From Paramarasmius palmivorus (Eukaryota > Basidiomycota > Agaricomycetes > Agaricales > Marasmiaceae): DNA of 64,000 nt. The stretch spans positions 62,001-126,000 of the forward strand of contig JAYKXP010000073.1 in assembly GCA_037176845.1 (NCBI GenBank). Reading direction: 5' to 3'. Below the pieces are notes generated by a model. The model had not been told where the DNA came from, did not search any database, and was given only the letters and a program-made list of their open reading frames with translations. This document shows, in pieces, positions 34,032 to 46,379 of this stretch (position 1 is the first letter of the stretch; every line of letters begins with the position of its first letter). The translations under genes and the position numbers were made by a program.

Positions 34032-36218
34032 CTAGTCGCAAAACTTCGAGGGGAATCCCTCTGGCAATCCTTGGTGTGGACCAGGATTGGAATGATAGAT
34101 TCTAGGTTGCCAGTCCGCTCTTGCCTCCAAAACCGAAGATCTTTCGAAGAGCCTAATAAGGGCCTCTTTTCCTCTACGATTCCGTCGTCAATCGGGGATT
34201 TCATACTCCAATGTGGGAACTCACTGATATCTTGCGTAACACAACTGCACTATCTTCTGGCTTGAATAGAGGTTCCTGATCGGTGGGCCTATGTAAGACA
34301 CCACTGTTTAGACGCATGACGACGTACCATCTCCTAAACAACGCCGATTCTGCAAAATGCAATAAATCTTGAACGGAGAGGAAGTTCACAAAAGCATATC
34401 CCGAATTGCAACCTGAGGACCATGTGTCAGTGTCACCAAGTGGTCATTTCTAAGTAACTCACCCGTCGTGAAGTCCATTCGAAGGTAAAGAAAGTCGATA
34501 CGCCTAGGACAGATCCGCTGGATGAATTCATCAAGTTCATCAAGCGACATCTGGTTTGGAATGTTTTTGATTATGACCGAAGTCCTCGTTTCTAACCCTT
34601 GAATAATTCTGGCTATATCAAAGCGATGTTCGTTCTGCTGTTCTGCGGAGTACGATGGATAGGACAATGCAGTGTCCACGGCACCACGACAGCCGTTCGA
34701 GGACTTTCCAGAATTTGGTCTTTGCGAGCGCGATGATGGAGGATAGATATTGTTAGCATCCGGCACCGATCCATTTGGTGCTGGGAACTTGGGTAGGCAT
34801 GGATGAGAAAGTGACGATGACACAGTAGGGGAAAGTGCTGAGTGCGTATTCCAATTCTGCGGAGTTTGAGCCGGCGTGTGAGGGTTGAACTTGGCCTCGG
34901 GGAGTCCTTGGGTAGCATCCGTGACGATTTCTCCGCGAGGTGTAGATTCGGAAGCCATCATGTTCAAAAACGCCGTAGTCAACTCGAGGCCACTTGACAC
35001 AGAATTAATAAAGCGAGGCGAGGAACCAGCACAACTCTTCAAAGAAGAATCTTTGTGTTTGGGCGTTCCAAAGCTGGACCAAGCATTTGCATGGCGCAAC
35101 AAAAATTGTATCTTCACCCCCCTGTATGTAAAGCCATCATAGGTGCTCGCGAGGTGCATTGGCGTGTCGCGATGATCATAGTACTCGAGGCGATATATTT
35201 CTTGGTTTGCCTGTGATTTATTGAGTACTGGAACTTAGTCAGTGGCCGAGATGATGAGGACATACTAGCGTAATAGTGTTTTTGACACGCTCGAATCGTA
35301 CCAATGCCCCATGCGCACTGAAAAAGTCGTACACCGCGTCGGTAGCATCGAGACTCGACAGATCGAGTCTAGTCGTCAGCACATCCAATTCCTCTGGATA
35401 ATCTGAGAGACATTCGGAGCCACCCGTTTGCTCGATCGAGTTGTCATTTAGCTGCCCTCGTATTAGCGAGCGAAGCCACTTACCTGCTTGAACTCGTCCA
35501 TCGAAGTGAATCTACACTGTAGTCGTTTACCACTGGAAAGGCATTCTACCATGGATGACGGTACGACACGATGGAAAGAATGGTTCGCCCGGACTGCATC
35601 GCGTATATCGTGAAAAGCAATGAATATGACACCCCGGGAAACTACACTGCCAAAAACTCCGCGAACCACAGATCTCGACGCGACTAAAGCAGACGAGGTA
35701 GAGATACTCGGAGGGTTTTCAAAGACTTTACTGAAGTTGCCTAGTATGATCGGGAGGGTGATGTTCGTAGAGATTTTTTTGACCTATAAATTCAAATGAG
35801 ACATTGTTGACTGGAACAAATTGGTTACTCACCATCAGGAGTCGAGATGCTTGTTTGGGAAGTGAGCTATAGTGATTGAACTGTAGGCACACTAATCCTA
35901 AGGGAACTGATGTGGACACTCGACTACGTGTACGGCGCCTCGTAGCCCTGTTGGTCTTCGCCTTTGAGCTACCCACGGACCCGGACTTGAATGGGGTCAA
36001 AGTGCAGTCGTCGATTGCTACCTTTGGGGGATCGGGATGCACGGTGGGGGTGCTGCTGGGAGGTAGCAATATAAGCAGAATACCGCTGGAAACCGGCTGA
36101 AGCGAACATACTGAATGTTAGGAAGCGAGACAGTGCGGCGGATCACAGGCATCGGGGATAAAATGGGTACCAAGCAGTAAACGGTCGACTGGACTCTGAA
36201 GTGTGCGGGAATCGCCAT
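34032..36218 (-). CDS. Mei2-like RNA-binding protein
   Basis: Eight exons: 36218..36112, 36055..35833, 35783..35484, 35451..35266, 35210..34463, 34412..34328, 34275..34225, 34152..34032, giving 606 residues. All joins keep frame. The N-terminal half contains an RRM-like block (SRGVIFIAFHDIRDAVRA, LQCRFTSMDEFKQ) and LDLSSLDATDAVYDFFSAHG. A Ser/Pro-rich linker follows. The C-terminus is the Mei2-specific RRM: RTSVIIKNIPNQMSLDELDE, IDFLYLRMDF, CNSGYAFVNFLSVQDL, SQKIVQLCYARYQ, ending PHQGLPEGFPS. Mei2 relatives bind RNA and promote meiosis in fission yeast; a role in sexual development here is inferred from family. The intron in the middle of CNxGYAFVNF is consistent with other interrupted genes in the window. 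It has the strongest domain assignment in the region. Confidence 0.85.
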
Positions 36219-36747
36219 GACGCAGATGTTTTTTATACCAAAGGGAATGGTAACGACCTTGACCTGGGAATCCGCTGAGTCAATGAAGGTGGAAGGTGGT
36301 AAGTAGGAAGCTTAAGGGTTCTTTCATGAAGAGACTTGACATAAGCGGTAATTCCGGCCACTCTTGTATGCATGACCAATCCTTTGCCTTGGATGTCTAC
36401 CAATGAGATCAACAATCCATGATTCTGGATGACATGCCCGCAAGGCTAGATCTTGGAGCATGTCTGAATGAACGCAAGATTTCGAACTTCACGTGTTTTG
36501 ATCGCACGAATATCCCCCGCCTAATTCAATTACTGATTCAGGACAGGCACTGCGCGCATGATTCGCTAACTGGGATTTTGTTCGATTTGCTGTGGCATAG
36601 ATTCGGGGTATCATGTTCATACATATAGGTTTCGACCGCGTTTCCTACTCCTCCATGAAGCCTTGGTACCCGAGTGCGTCCCCGAAGGTTCTCTTTCGGA
36701 TCCATTCCAGAACAGGAATTCGCTGACTAACATTTAGTGCGGATCCA
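36219..36747. other. Intergenic between Mei2-like and WD40 genes
   Basis: Both neighbours are on the minus strand, so this interval holds the Mei2-like promoter and the WD40 terminator. No further feature is recognised. Confidence 0.4.
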
Positions 36748-38130
36748 TCATGCAAGCCAAAAACCACAGACCAGGATATTCTCAAGAACGAAGAGCACAG
36801 ATAAACCAAAGCATATCCACCAACGTCCTTCCTCCAATAAACTACTCCCATTACCGTGCTCTCCAGATGAGGGAGAAGTCAGGACAACAGCCTTTTTCTC
36901 CCATACCTGTAATTCTGTTCTCCCGGTACCCTCACCAGATCTGCCTGCGATTATCGTTGGTATTCCTCCGAGCTCTAGGGACTGACAGACCGAACGTCAG
37001 TGAGGAGACTTTGCATGGAAAGCGACGCACCACTACAGATTGCACCCAGTCCTCGACCCCGATGAAGATTTCATCGCTAATGTCGCCGGTCCTACGATCA
37101 AAGATGTAGATAGTGCCGTGGTCGCTGCCAATGACAATCATGCTGCCACCGTCGTGAAAGGAGACGTTCCGTGACCTGCGTTTATCGCAATGTACCTCAA
37201 AAGTCCTCAATCTTTCCATACTGGACATTTTGTAGAGGGCTGCACCCTGCGCCACGTCATCCAGGACGAGTACATCATCTCTCACATTGAGTGCGGCATG
37301 GCCACTGCTCGTTGATTAGCCGGACCAATAAAGTCGTAAGCATCAGACCTACATTATGGTACCGGTGGTTCGTGTCTTGACAGTCTTGCCTTCTTGATCA
37401 AGTACTCGCCTAGGTTAAGGAAATTGAATGGGTAATAGTAAGCCATAGCATCTTTACTACTCACACTTCTCCATCCTCTCTCCCAAACGTCCAAATTTCA
37501 GGCCCGAGAGCGCTAGTCTGGCCAAACGCTACAGCCTCCGGCCAGTGCTTCACCAGCCTCACCGATTTCAAGGAAGTCGGGAGCATAGCTCCGTCGATAA
37601 CAAAGCGATGCATCACTTCAGATCGATGAACGACAGCAAGCTGACCAGAGGTGATATCATAGGACATTGCAGCAACCTCTAAGCCGTCTTGGCCGCCAGT
37701 CAAGAGATCACAAAAGACTTCTACAAACTGCATTTATGAGCTTATATCGGCGGACTTCATGAAACGGGGACTACTTCTCCTTCGCCTTTGGCTCGCTTCC
37801 AGATACAAAGGTATCCGCCTTCTGTTCCGAAAGCGAGCCCATCATCGGGGTCATCAGCTCTTGTAATCCAGACCATAGCTGTAGTGACCCCCCGCTCTCC
37901 AGCGCCTGTCGGTGAGTGCATTTGGGACGCGCTCTGAAGGTGCCAAATGTTGGTGCCGTCTTGTCCTGATAGCAATACCAAAGTCTGAGTAACAACCAAC
38001 AGTCACGAAGTGAGCACATACCGCCGCAAGCGACATACGTTCCCAAGGGATGTGCCGCAATACATGCAACGGGTCCCACTTGACCGCGCAGGGAAGCACG
38101 TAACTTGTATTTGCTGTATTCGCTCGTCAT
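36748..38130 (-). CDS. WD40-repeat protein with C-terminal hydrophobic tail
   Basis: Six exons: 38130..38022, 37965..37775, 37727..37465, 37409..37353, 37304..37031, 36981..36748, giving 375 residues. Introns are 47-56 bases. Typical beta-propeller blocks appear: GPVACIAAHPLGTYVACGG, DGTNIWHL, LAFGTEGGYLCIWKR, AAMSYDITSGQLAVVHR, ALYKMSSMERLRTFEVH, MIVIGSDHGTIYIFDRRTG. A last hydrophobic helix (WWICFGLSVLFVLENILV) could anchor the protein in a membrane. This WD40-plus-tail layout is common in unnamed mushroom families. The partner or pathway cannot be read from the sequence. WD40 propellers serve as protein-interaction platforms. Confidence 0.8.
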
Positions 38131-38574
38131 GTCCGGGAAATTGTAGTGTAAGACGACAGAATTCAACTTGTGTTAAATGGCCTGGGCTGGCATAAAATCG
38201 ATCAAAATAAAAGCGCTTCTCTGTATCCAGAAGGACTGATTAAACAATAAACCCCTCAGAACTAAACAATGCACTATGTCCGTGACTGATTTGTACCGGA
38301 GGAATCAGAGTTCGGCATATGCTCGTCACAATGGCGCATAGGTTGGCTTATTGTGACCAATTATGCGGAGGTTTTTCCGGGCTTGTTGTGCATAAGGGGA
38401 GGGAAAATCTTGTGAATAAACTGATCATGAGAACAATTGATAGAAGTGACTATTATGGGAAAGGCACTCGCCATCCCGACAGAAGCATCCTCGAAGCGGT
38501 CTGCTTTTTTCTGTGTCTACCGCTCCGAAGGCCAGGCAATGTATGGGCGCCTTGAACTGCGACACCTTGCGAGC
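38131..38574. other. Intergenic, nothing recognised
   Basis: Upstream region of the WD40 gene and downstream region of the next minus-strand gene. No supported feature. Confidence 0.4.
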
Positions 38575-40276
38575 TCAGAGGCCACCAAAGGGACATAGAG
38601 CAAATGGACCCCCGACTGGCTCAGTTCCACGTGGACCTCCTCTCAAGATGTTATCGAGGGCATGGAATTCAGTACGAAAATTGAGCTCGTATATCTCCCA
38701 GATGATCTCTCTGAGTACATCGTTGTCGTTCAACCTCCCGATAGGATATCTTTGTCCACGCCATGTGAAGTGATATTGCTCTACGGTAGCTACGTCTGAC
38801 CGTCTCCTAACCCCGTAATCCCGCAAACATTCATCCAGCATACGATTAACCTGGGTTTTGGCGTTATGCATGAACGATCCGGGCTGAGAGGGGTGTGTTA
38901 TAGAGTCTGTTAACAGAAGCAGCCGCCACTGTTTCGGGTACCAAGCAACAGAGGCCAGACAAGCAGGTCGCATCATGAGCCTGGTGATGAGCACAATGCG
39001 AAAATTCAGCCATGTTCGCACTAGACGCCGGAGCTTGTCTCCATCTGATGACGTGAAGAGGCCGGGATCTGGAAAAATGTATCCAGAGTTTATGACCACG
39101 CCTTTGTCGGGCTTTTTGGTTCTGTCAATCCCTGCAAGTGCTTGGATCCAGAATTCTGGTGTCGGTGGGGAATGTGGAGCGCTGATCTCTGCGAACTTAT
39201 CTCGAGGAGTTTCAGACTGCTTTGGTTGTGAGGCAGGGTGAGCTTTTTTATCTAGGGAGTTCATAAGAGCCAGATCAAGAGTAGCAGTGTAAAGGGTGCT
39301 TACATGGTTCATGACGAGATCCATTTGGCTTCTTACCAGGACGAGCGGGAAGCGATGAATTCGCGACATCGAGCGTGGTAGGTTCAGTAGCCGGTGCCGC
39401 AAAAGGATCGGGAGGTGAACAAAAGTCTCTGAGGTAATTTTCCATTGCGATAGCTCTGGTGAGCATGTTGCTAGCTCCCTCGTAAATCCACCTAGTGTTA
39501 TCCAGCAACTCTTTCTCAATGTTCAAATCCTCTGGCATAGTGAAAGGGACATGTCGAAACGACATAATCGACCCCTTCTCCGCAATGGAGCGAATTTGCC
39601 ACACGGGAATTCCTGCCCGATACAAGGCCTGGTGATCCACGGGCTTGACGGTGAAAGTACCAACTCGTTCTATGGACGATGGAGGTGGTTCTTTTCGCTG
39701 ACCTTCCATGAATGGGCGATAGACGTCGCACCAGTCCAAAGCGGCAGTCAGCTCCAGGTACCACCTTTGGAAGCAGCGAAGAAGTTGCTGCGCTCGGCAA
39801 AAGGGAAGGGATGTATAGCGAAGAAACGCCAAAGTGCTCTCGAGCTGGCTGTGGAGCACCGTAATGACAATATTGGGTGTTCTCTGCGACTTCTGTCGTG
39901 CAATGCAATGTTCCTTCACCCTAGCCTCTAGTGCCAGATAGTCATCCCTGTAACACCGTAAAGCCTCTTCTTTCCACCTCCCAAATCCTGCAACCTCACT
40001 CGCAGCTTCGTGAAAGTCCTCCTGTCCAAACATTGACCACCATTTCCTTCTCGCGTCGTTGGGATCCGTTGGTTTTCGAGGGATGGCAGACCAATGACAT
40101 CGGTCAGGAAGGTAAGGTTGAGGATAGAGAAGTGGATCGTCCTCCCCGAAACAGTAATCGAGTCGCTGAGAGACTCTCCGCGTTCCAAAGAAGGGTATCG
40201 GTATGTACTGGGTATTGAGCGAAGTGACGATCCATTGATTGTCCGACGTGTTTGAGTAGATTCCACGAGCCGACAT
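38575..40276 (-). CDS. Unknown protein, two exons
   Basis: Exons 40276..39304 and 39251..38575 join across a 52-base GTAAGC..TAG intron (an alternative donor 33 bases upstream keeps the frame too), giving 549 residues. The start context is an ATG followed by SARGIYSNTSDNQW. The protein is rich in Trp, Tyr and Arg with blocks such as DARRKWWSMFGQEDFHEAA and FTWRGQRYPIGRLNDNDVL. No signal peptide, transmembrane segment or catalytic motif is recognised. It is similar in style, but not detectably in sequence, to the large unknown gene at 1731-4402. Both belong to the aromatic-rich unnamed proteins frequent in mushrooms. Confidence 0.7.
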
Positions 40277-40938
40277 GGTAATAAAGGACCTGTTGATACG
40301 GATGAAATAAAACCGTCTGGGATAGACCCTCGACGAATAGAGATATCACTGGAGGATAGACCTTCCAGTAAAAAAAAGGGACACTGTGGGGTAGACCCTT
40401 CAGTGCAGTGTTAAAAAAGGAATTTGGAGCGTAGAAGGTCGGAATGGATAACGGGTATGTAGATAGCGCGTCGGAAGAAAGTGAATGGAGAATGCTGGGA
40501 CTGAAGAGGATTCGTGAAGGGAAGTTGAGAGAGAGATAGAACAAGTCAGTGATCTTGCGGCTAGCGCTGGCGGACTTTGAAATTCCAAGTCATGAGATCT
40601 CTGCAGATACTTCCTTCCTCATCACTACCCGTTCTCTCTCGACCCCAGCAAGAGCATTTCGAGGAATTCCAAGCCCAGGAGTATCTAATGCCCTGGTGCT
40701 CTTAATACCGTCAATGGTCTACCCAGACGGATTACTTGTCAAGGGTCTATCCCGGACAATAATGGGATTCCTCAAGTCGCTCAACTGGCGGGCTAAGACT
40801 CAATCATAGCGCACATTGACGACTGCCACCCCATCTTGAATCATCTCGTGCGTTATCCAGATCGCTCTCTCCGCCCCTTTCCTTTCCTTTTTTTCGTTTA
40901 CTAATCCAGAACTCTCAGACACAGATTCGACACTATCG
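40277..40938. other. Upstream region with short-repeat cluster
   Basis: Contains the dispersed short-repeat cluster described separately. Open frames on both strands (40104-40544 minus, 40549-40809 plus) have no motif and are probably chance. Confidence 0.4.
40319..40755. repeat. Cluster of GGTCTAYCC repeats in both orientations
   Basis: GGTCTATCC-like motifs occur on the minus strand at 40319-40331, 40354-40364 and 40388-40400, just upstream of the minus-strand gene start at 40276, and on the plus strand at 40716-40728 and 40743-40754. The pair at 40319-40331 and 40716-40730 share a longer core (GGTCTA, CCCAGACGG). The spacing of 33-35 bases between the first three is nearly regular. It may be a small inverted duplication or a regulatory cluster. 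Confidence 0.4.
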
Positions 40939-42095
40939 TTGCAAGGCACCTCCCGTTCAAATGCCATTTTCGAGATGAAACAACACGAGGAACCCCTGAA
41001 ACGCTCTAATTCGTTCTCAGCGATGTCATACCTGCAAATACCATTTTTGTCTAGACACAAACCCAGTCGCAATGCCCTCAACATTGCCGTCATCCCACAA
41101 GAGGCTCTCATCACCATGTTGGCCTCCTTGTCTCGATTCGGACTCTCGCAATTATATCCCAACGTGTTCGAAAACGCCTATACCCCATACAACCAAGCTC
41201 ATAGGGCAGCTGCGACCGCTGTACTCCAGGAAGCCATTACGAGCAACGCCCTGAATAGATTTGGAGTACCGACGAGTTCCGCAAACATGTTCTCACTACA
41301 CAACGATCTTTACAATCACATCGTTTTCGTCACGCTCAAGGGTGAGGCCTGAGCATTCCTAGCTACATTTACATCGCTGATGGAACTATTAGACTGCTCG
41401 CGCCCGCGCACAACAGTCGATAAATGAAGAGTTTCCCGCCAGAGCTGTAAACGCCATCGGTGTGCCTGCAGGAGCATCTGATGATGAAATGGGAGAAGAA
41501 CAGGAGCAACAACGGCGCAAGCAGTTTACTACCGCTTGCCGAAGAAAGAACGGTCGGAGACGTATGAAAAAGTATCTCGCCGCCTTGACGATCTTAGGAA
41601 GGAAGAAGAAGATTACATCAAGCGCAGGCGCTTCACACTGAAAGATGAAAGGTAACGTCACCTTGGCATAAAAAGTTGTGATACCAAACTCATGCAGATA
41701 TTACAGCCTCATCCAAATAATAAAGCGAGTAACATCAAGGAGATCCCTGAAGACATTGCTCTCGACTGGTTCGACCCGGATTTCTTCAACAAGCGCTCAA
41801 TAGCGTGGGCGCTCCTCTCAACAAACCAGAGAATGCAGTGAAGCGTTGGTACGAGGGTGGTGAAGCTGCAGTCATGGAACGCGAGGCAGAGGTGAAAGAA
41901 GTCCACAAGTCTATCAGGGTTCTGCAGAAGCAGAGGGATAAGAAGGCGGTTGCGAGGGGTAAAGAGAGAGCACGCCAGAAGATCCAAGCATTGAAGGATA
42001 AACTCCGAGAGCAAACGAAGGATAAGAAGGGAAAGGGCAAGGCAAAAAAAGTTGTTGGACTTTCTGGATATCAGCGCCGCCGAGGACGATGGTAG
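40939..42095 (+). pseudogene. Broken gene of unknown family
   Basis: Exon-like segments follow each other on the plus strand. 41054-41340 reads KPSRNALNIAVIPQEALITM then SRFGLSQLYPNVFENAY up to a GTGAGG donor. 41393 onward reads QQSINEEFPARAVNAIGVPA then a Glu/Arg-rich tail to a stop near 41638. 41727 reads EIPEDIALDWFDPDFFNKR. 41805-42095 reads NKPENAVKRWYEGGEAAVM and a Lys-rich coiled coil. The frames do not join at the visible splice sites and one stop interrupts the third segment. The mixture of a globular start, the ALDWFDPDFFN block and a basic coiled coil recalls unnamed mushroom transposon-associated genes. No firm assignment. Confidence 0.45.
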
Positions 42096-42999
42096 CGATA
42101 GCGATAGCAATAGTAGCAGATCTCGAATCGACTGAACAAGAAGCTATCAATACCAAACTCCGTGAAGTCTGTTTCATCAGAGTCATCTGGTTTATCCAAG
42201 GTGTGTGATATGGCTTGACTGCTTAATTCAGTATTTGTGCTAGAGCAACTCATACATTCGATCCCCAGACCTCTGAACATTCGACGAGCGGCGACAACAG
42301 CTACGATGAAATGACGACTTTTCGTCTTTCCGTGTTCCAATGGCTCGGGTCTTGAACGCCAGTGGAGATGGGTTACTCTGTATATCTCCGGAGAATCTGG
42401 CTGATAGGCTTCGTGTCTTTGGATTCCGACTGTCTTCCTCGTTCATATGCCAACGTATCCGTCATAACAAAAAAAAGTCTCCCATTCGATCTGGCTTTTG
42501 ACATAAGGTCGCGACGGCTATACGATAGTAGTCATCTCAAGGTTGTCGCTTTTGTATACCCAGCTACAAATCAACTTCCGGAACAAGGGTTCGATCGGAG
42601 ATTCTCTGGGGTGCGTGTTTCTTCCGGTTATCGCATGGCTTCTTGTAGCTCTATCTAAGCAGATGTTCCAGATTTCCCCGAACCCTATTGTATTTTGTTC
42701 TTTCTCGTTCATCGTGGCCGGGTGGTGTTCATAACTTCATGGCAAAAATTCGGGGGGTTTCTTTCTACCTTCATCTGTCGACAGTATCTTTTCTACTATT
42801 ACAACTTCCCACTGTAAGTCGTACATGGTCAGGTCTCAGGGTTCTTCATTCATTCGTTTTGGCTTACGGCAGCGGTTTCACAAAAGGACGCGACAACCAA
42901 TCGCATTTTCTCGGGGAGAGCTGCGTGCCCAGTCGCTGGGCTCATGGGAATCTACCTATATATCGCCAAGTACTGCAAATGCTGTATTTCGTAACGAAA
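42096..42999. other. Intergenic before the F-box-like gene
   Basis: A plus-strand frame runs through 42688-43173 into the first exon of the F-box-like gene, but its upstream part has no motif; the chosen start is the ATG at 43000. Nothing else is recognised. Confidence 0.4.
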
Positions 43000-44178
43000 A
43001 TGGATCATGCAGATGTTCACCTCTTTGTACTCGCCTTCCCGAACAAGCAACGGCTCTGTGATGAGCTTGTTGTTGATATTCTCGAGCAGCATATCGAGGC
43101 TGTAGGTGTGCAGGGCAATGTGGGACTGTTATTACTCAACAGGGCTATCTCGCAGCGGTATGTATTGCATTAGAAAGACAGGATTAGATGCTGATTTGGG
43201 TTGGCCAGGCTCTACCTCGCTTTCTACCGCAGCGTTAAGCTGTGGACGTTTCGCCAGCTTTTGCGTCTATACCGGACCTTACGCCTGCGTCCTCACAGGG
43301 CACCCTTCGTGAAGGCGTTGTGGATTTCTATCGGAAACGGTGGAGAAATGGATTCGTTTGCCTTCCGTTTTTACACCCTCGACTATCCCCACAAATGTGC
43401 GCCTTTTCAAGCACATTGGATCGATGGAGGCGATGCTACGTTCGTACGGGGCTTGCTGGAGATCACTGCTCCTTTCGTGGAGAGGCTGACGATTCAGGGC
43501 AACCTACTCAATCCACGGATCTTGATTACCATCGTCCGTTCCCTTCAATTCCCCAATGCAACTCATTTGGAGCTCCCAGTGACCATGGCACCAACGTGGG
43601 CACTGCTGGCAGTGCCGCGTTTGACTCATCTTCGACTGGCCATCCACCTCCGATTTCAAGAGTATGCCGAATGGGTTCGGAACTGCACACTCTTTCCTTT
43701 CCTTAGCCATGTGTACTTGTCGATCCATGGTGATATTGTGGAGGCATCCGAGTTTATTCGCCACTTCAAAACGCCGGCGACGGTTCAGGCATTGGCGATA
43801 GAGATGAACATGGGCCAGCAAGTAGCTGTGGAATGTCGGGATCTCTGGATGTATGATGTACACCCTAAGGTCGTGTTCATGGTGGATGAGAGGTGGGTGC
43901 AAACCGCCGCACGCGGGCTCGAACAGGGAGCATGGGAACGCTTGAAAGAGCGGTTCTGCCTGCTACCTGAGAATGAGCAGCTGGTGGAGCAGCTCACAGA
44001 CTTGATCCTGGTGAAAAGCGGAAGGAGAAACGACATCTGGAAGGAAATTGACGACAAGGTCAGGCAAAACTGGTCAAAATTTGACGAAGAGTTTGAGGGC
44101 CTTGATATTGAGAAGGAGGAATTTCTGGCAAAAGCCACTAATTTTGTATCGATCTTTTCTTCATTTTCCTATATCTGA
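43000..44178 (+). CDS. F-box-like protein
   Basis: Two exons, 43000-43157 and 43209-44178, with a 51-base intron, giving 375 residues. The start is the ATG in aaaATGG. Residues 18-90 look like a divergent F-box region (CDELVVDILEQHIEAVG, LLLLNRAISQRLYLAFYRSV, then HRAPFVKALWIS), the arrangement used by many mushroom F-box proteins (L-P/C-D-E-L, N-R-x-x-x, Y-R, H-V-K-x-L). The middle is Leu-rich with LRR-like turns (FPNATHLELPVTMAP, VPRLTHLRLAIHL). The C-terminus is charged and helical (DIWKEIDDKVRQNWSKFDEE). Two relics of its 3-prime part lie at 31.5 and 33.5 kb. Probable SCF substrate receptor by family; target unknown. Confidence 0.65.
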
Positions 44179-44927
44179 ATTGGAACTGAGTACCCCAAAT
44201 ATATGCAATTTAGCTAGAAGTGCTTCTCCCCTCAGATACTTTACACCTCGGTCTACTCTGCCATTGATGCATGAGCGTGGATCCTTAGACAGGAGGCAAT
44301 GAGAACGAGTATATCTATTAGTATGACGGGTCTTTTAGTCCGTTTCGTCTGCCAATACACATGCGGTACATCTGCGTACAGTGATCGTATCTTCCTTGCC
44401 AGCGAATTCTAAGGTCTTGGGTAGGTGCCTCTTCACACACTTCCCAGCCACTGACTCCTGGAAATCGAGTAAGCATATTGGATGACGGAAGTTGAAGACA
44501 TGCATAACCTGGCTTCAAAGGAAGGAAAACCAGATCAGAAGCTCCTAGTACACAAAATTAACAACATTCACCGCCAGAGAGGCTCAGAAAAGGCGTAGAG
44601 CGAGGACCGTCTTTGGTCGAGCAATGCCGAAGCGAAGAAGGCCTTTTCAGTCTCATTTAGTGAAGTCTTCATCATCCTTGCCTATTGGCATCTCGGATCG
44701 TTTTCTTCGAGACTACTTGTGAAGGGGAATTGAAGCCAATGTTCATGATATATATATTGCAATCGTGTCAATCATGCAGACTATCCAGTAAGTACTGAAA
44801 ACCAAGAAACATTAAGAGCTCTGGTGGCGACTGAGCGTGAAGGATAAACTAATCTCAAGAAATCTGACAATGGGCATACACTGCTGCGCGTGGTTCCAGG
44901 AAAAGTAGCAAGAAGAATAATCGACAT
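44179..44927. other. Intergenic, nothing recognised
   Basis: Lies between the convergent F-box-like and zinc-motif genes. Short frames only. Confidence 0.4.
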
Positions 44928-45988
44928 CTACTCCGCTCCGAGTCTTTCACGCACACGCTGCCAATAACCGTCTTCGCCCTATTTAAGTCACTGTCAGTTA
45001 TTGAACGGAGAATTCTTGACGCCAGGGCATCTACCAGGCTGCCTACAACATAGGCGGTACAGTGCCGCCTCCTCGCCAGCAACGAAATCGTAAAGAAAGA
45101 GGCCTCGGCACCCCGAGTGCTATCCACGCTTTGCTCGCCCTTTGACCTCGTTCCTTGTCCGCCGTCCTCTTTGAGGCGACGATTGGGCGAAGAGGGTTCT
45201 GCAACGCCTAGAGTGTATACGACCAAAATACTGCCCCCGATGTGAAGCATGGAAATCAGGTAGATTGAGGATGATTTTCATTACCTTAATCCCTTGACAC
45301 CGTTTCGAGCGATGTTGTGTCCAATGGGACAGCTGGAACGGCTGCTCCCTATTGAGCACGATCGTCCTCCCGCAACCGATGCAACCAACACTCCAAGGGG
45401 TCAGCTTTGTTTTGTCGACCCAAGGGTCCCGAGCGAGTGCTAGACCGCGTTGGTCGGCAGAGGATATAGGTTTCGCTCGTTGTCGAATCCTTTTCTTCTG
45501 GGGCGCTACTGGCGGACGAGGTGCCTTGCACTGGGATCATACCAAGATGAGTGAGCCAGATATTCGAGGAACATGACCTTACCAGCAGATCGTCGCTCTT
45601 CATCGTCCTTGACAGTGTCGTATCGGTAAAGGTTATCACGATCGGGGCGGAATTTGGTGGAACTGACGGCTGGTATACAGTGAGCAAAATATATAGATAT
45701 TACACGAACATTACCTTACCAGAGAATCGTCGTCCTCGATCGTCCTTGACAGTGTCGTATCGGTGAATGTGATGAACATCGGGGCCAGCTCTGGTAGCGT
45801 TGATGTCTGGTATACAGTGAGCTAATGTCAAGATGTCCAAGGAGAAAATCCCTTACTTTTGCGGAAGACCTTACGGTAGTGTTGTCGACGGGGGATCCTG
45901 GTGAATCAGTGGCGGTTTGCGACATTTCATGGTCTGGTCTGTTGGTGATGGCAGTGATGGCCAGCCGTCGCTCATGGGTATTCAACAT
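44928..45988 (-). CDS. C2HC-motif protein, copy 1, with duplicated exon
   Basis: Exons 45988..45875, 45806..45720, 45669..45583, 45530..45285, then an uncertain stretch, and a last exon ending at 44928 (GYWQRVRERLGAE). Exons 2 and 3 are both exactly 87 bases, both phase 0, and encode near-repeats (MFITFTDTTLSRTIEDDD and IVITFTDTTLSRTMKSDD); the introns after them also match, so this is a tandem exon duplication. Exon 4 carries DPWVDKTKL and the Cys/His motif VGCIGCGRTIVL ... HWTQHRSKRC. The paralogue at 51928-52671 has the same order (DPWVDQTQL, LCRGCGRTLGL, KHRSKC, DYWERARKRFG). Zinc binding is likely from the conserved Cys and His; function unknown. Confidence 0.6.
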
Positions 45989-46379
45989 GGCGCTGGAGAG
46001 GGCTCCCAGTTAGTGAGTGTCTTGAGTATGGCATAGGTCACTCACTGGAAGAGAATACGGGGGACGTCTATTACTGATCAGAGCAGCGCGGCGCGTCGAA
46101 CTATAAAAATTCGCGAGACAAGGGGTTGGTGAGCCAGGACAGTGGCAAATGAATTGCTCTTACTGCATTAGGACAAATGGATAGATTCTTCGCAGGCAAC
46201 AGAGCCTGCCGGCGATAGGCTTCCGTATGTCGCGACCCTATAATCCAGAGTTAGTTGGGGACCAGTACCGGAGCTGTATGCATGCCCTATCACCCTATTC
46301 CAAAGGAGAATGTAGCAAAGACCAGTCCTTCCACTGGACTTGTATGGATTCTGACCTGTATCATACTATTCTAGAGTTC

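Noticed and set aside
41709..42110. 133-codon minus-strand Leu-rich frame as a membrane protein
   Set aside because: It is the antisense shadow of the Lys/Glu-rich plus-strand coiled-coil segment.
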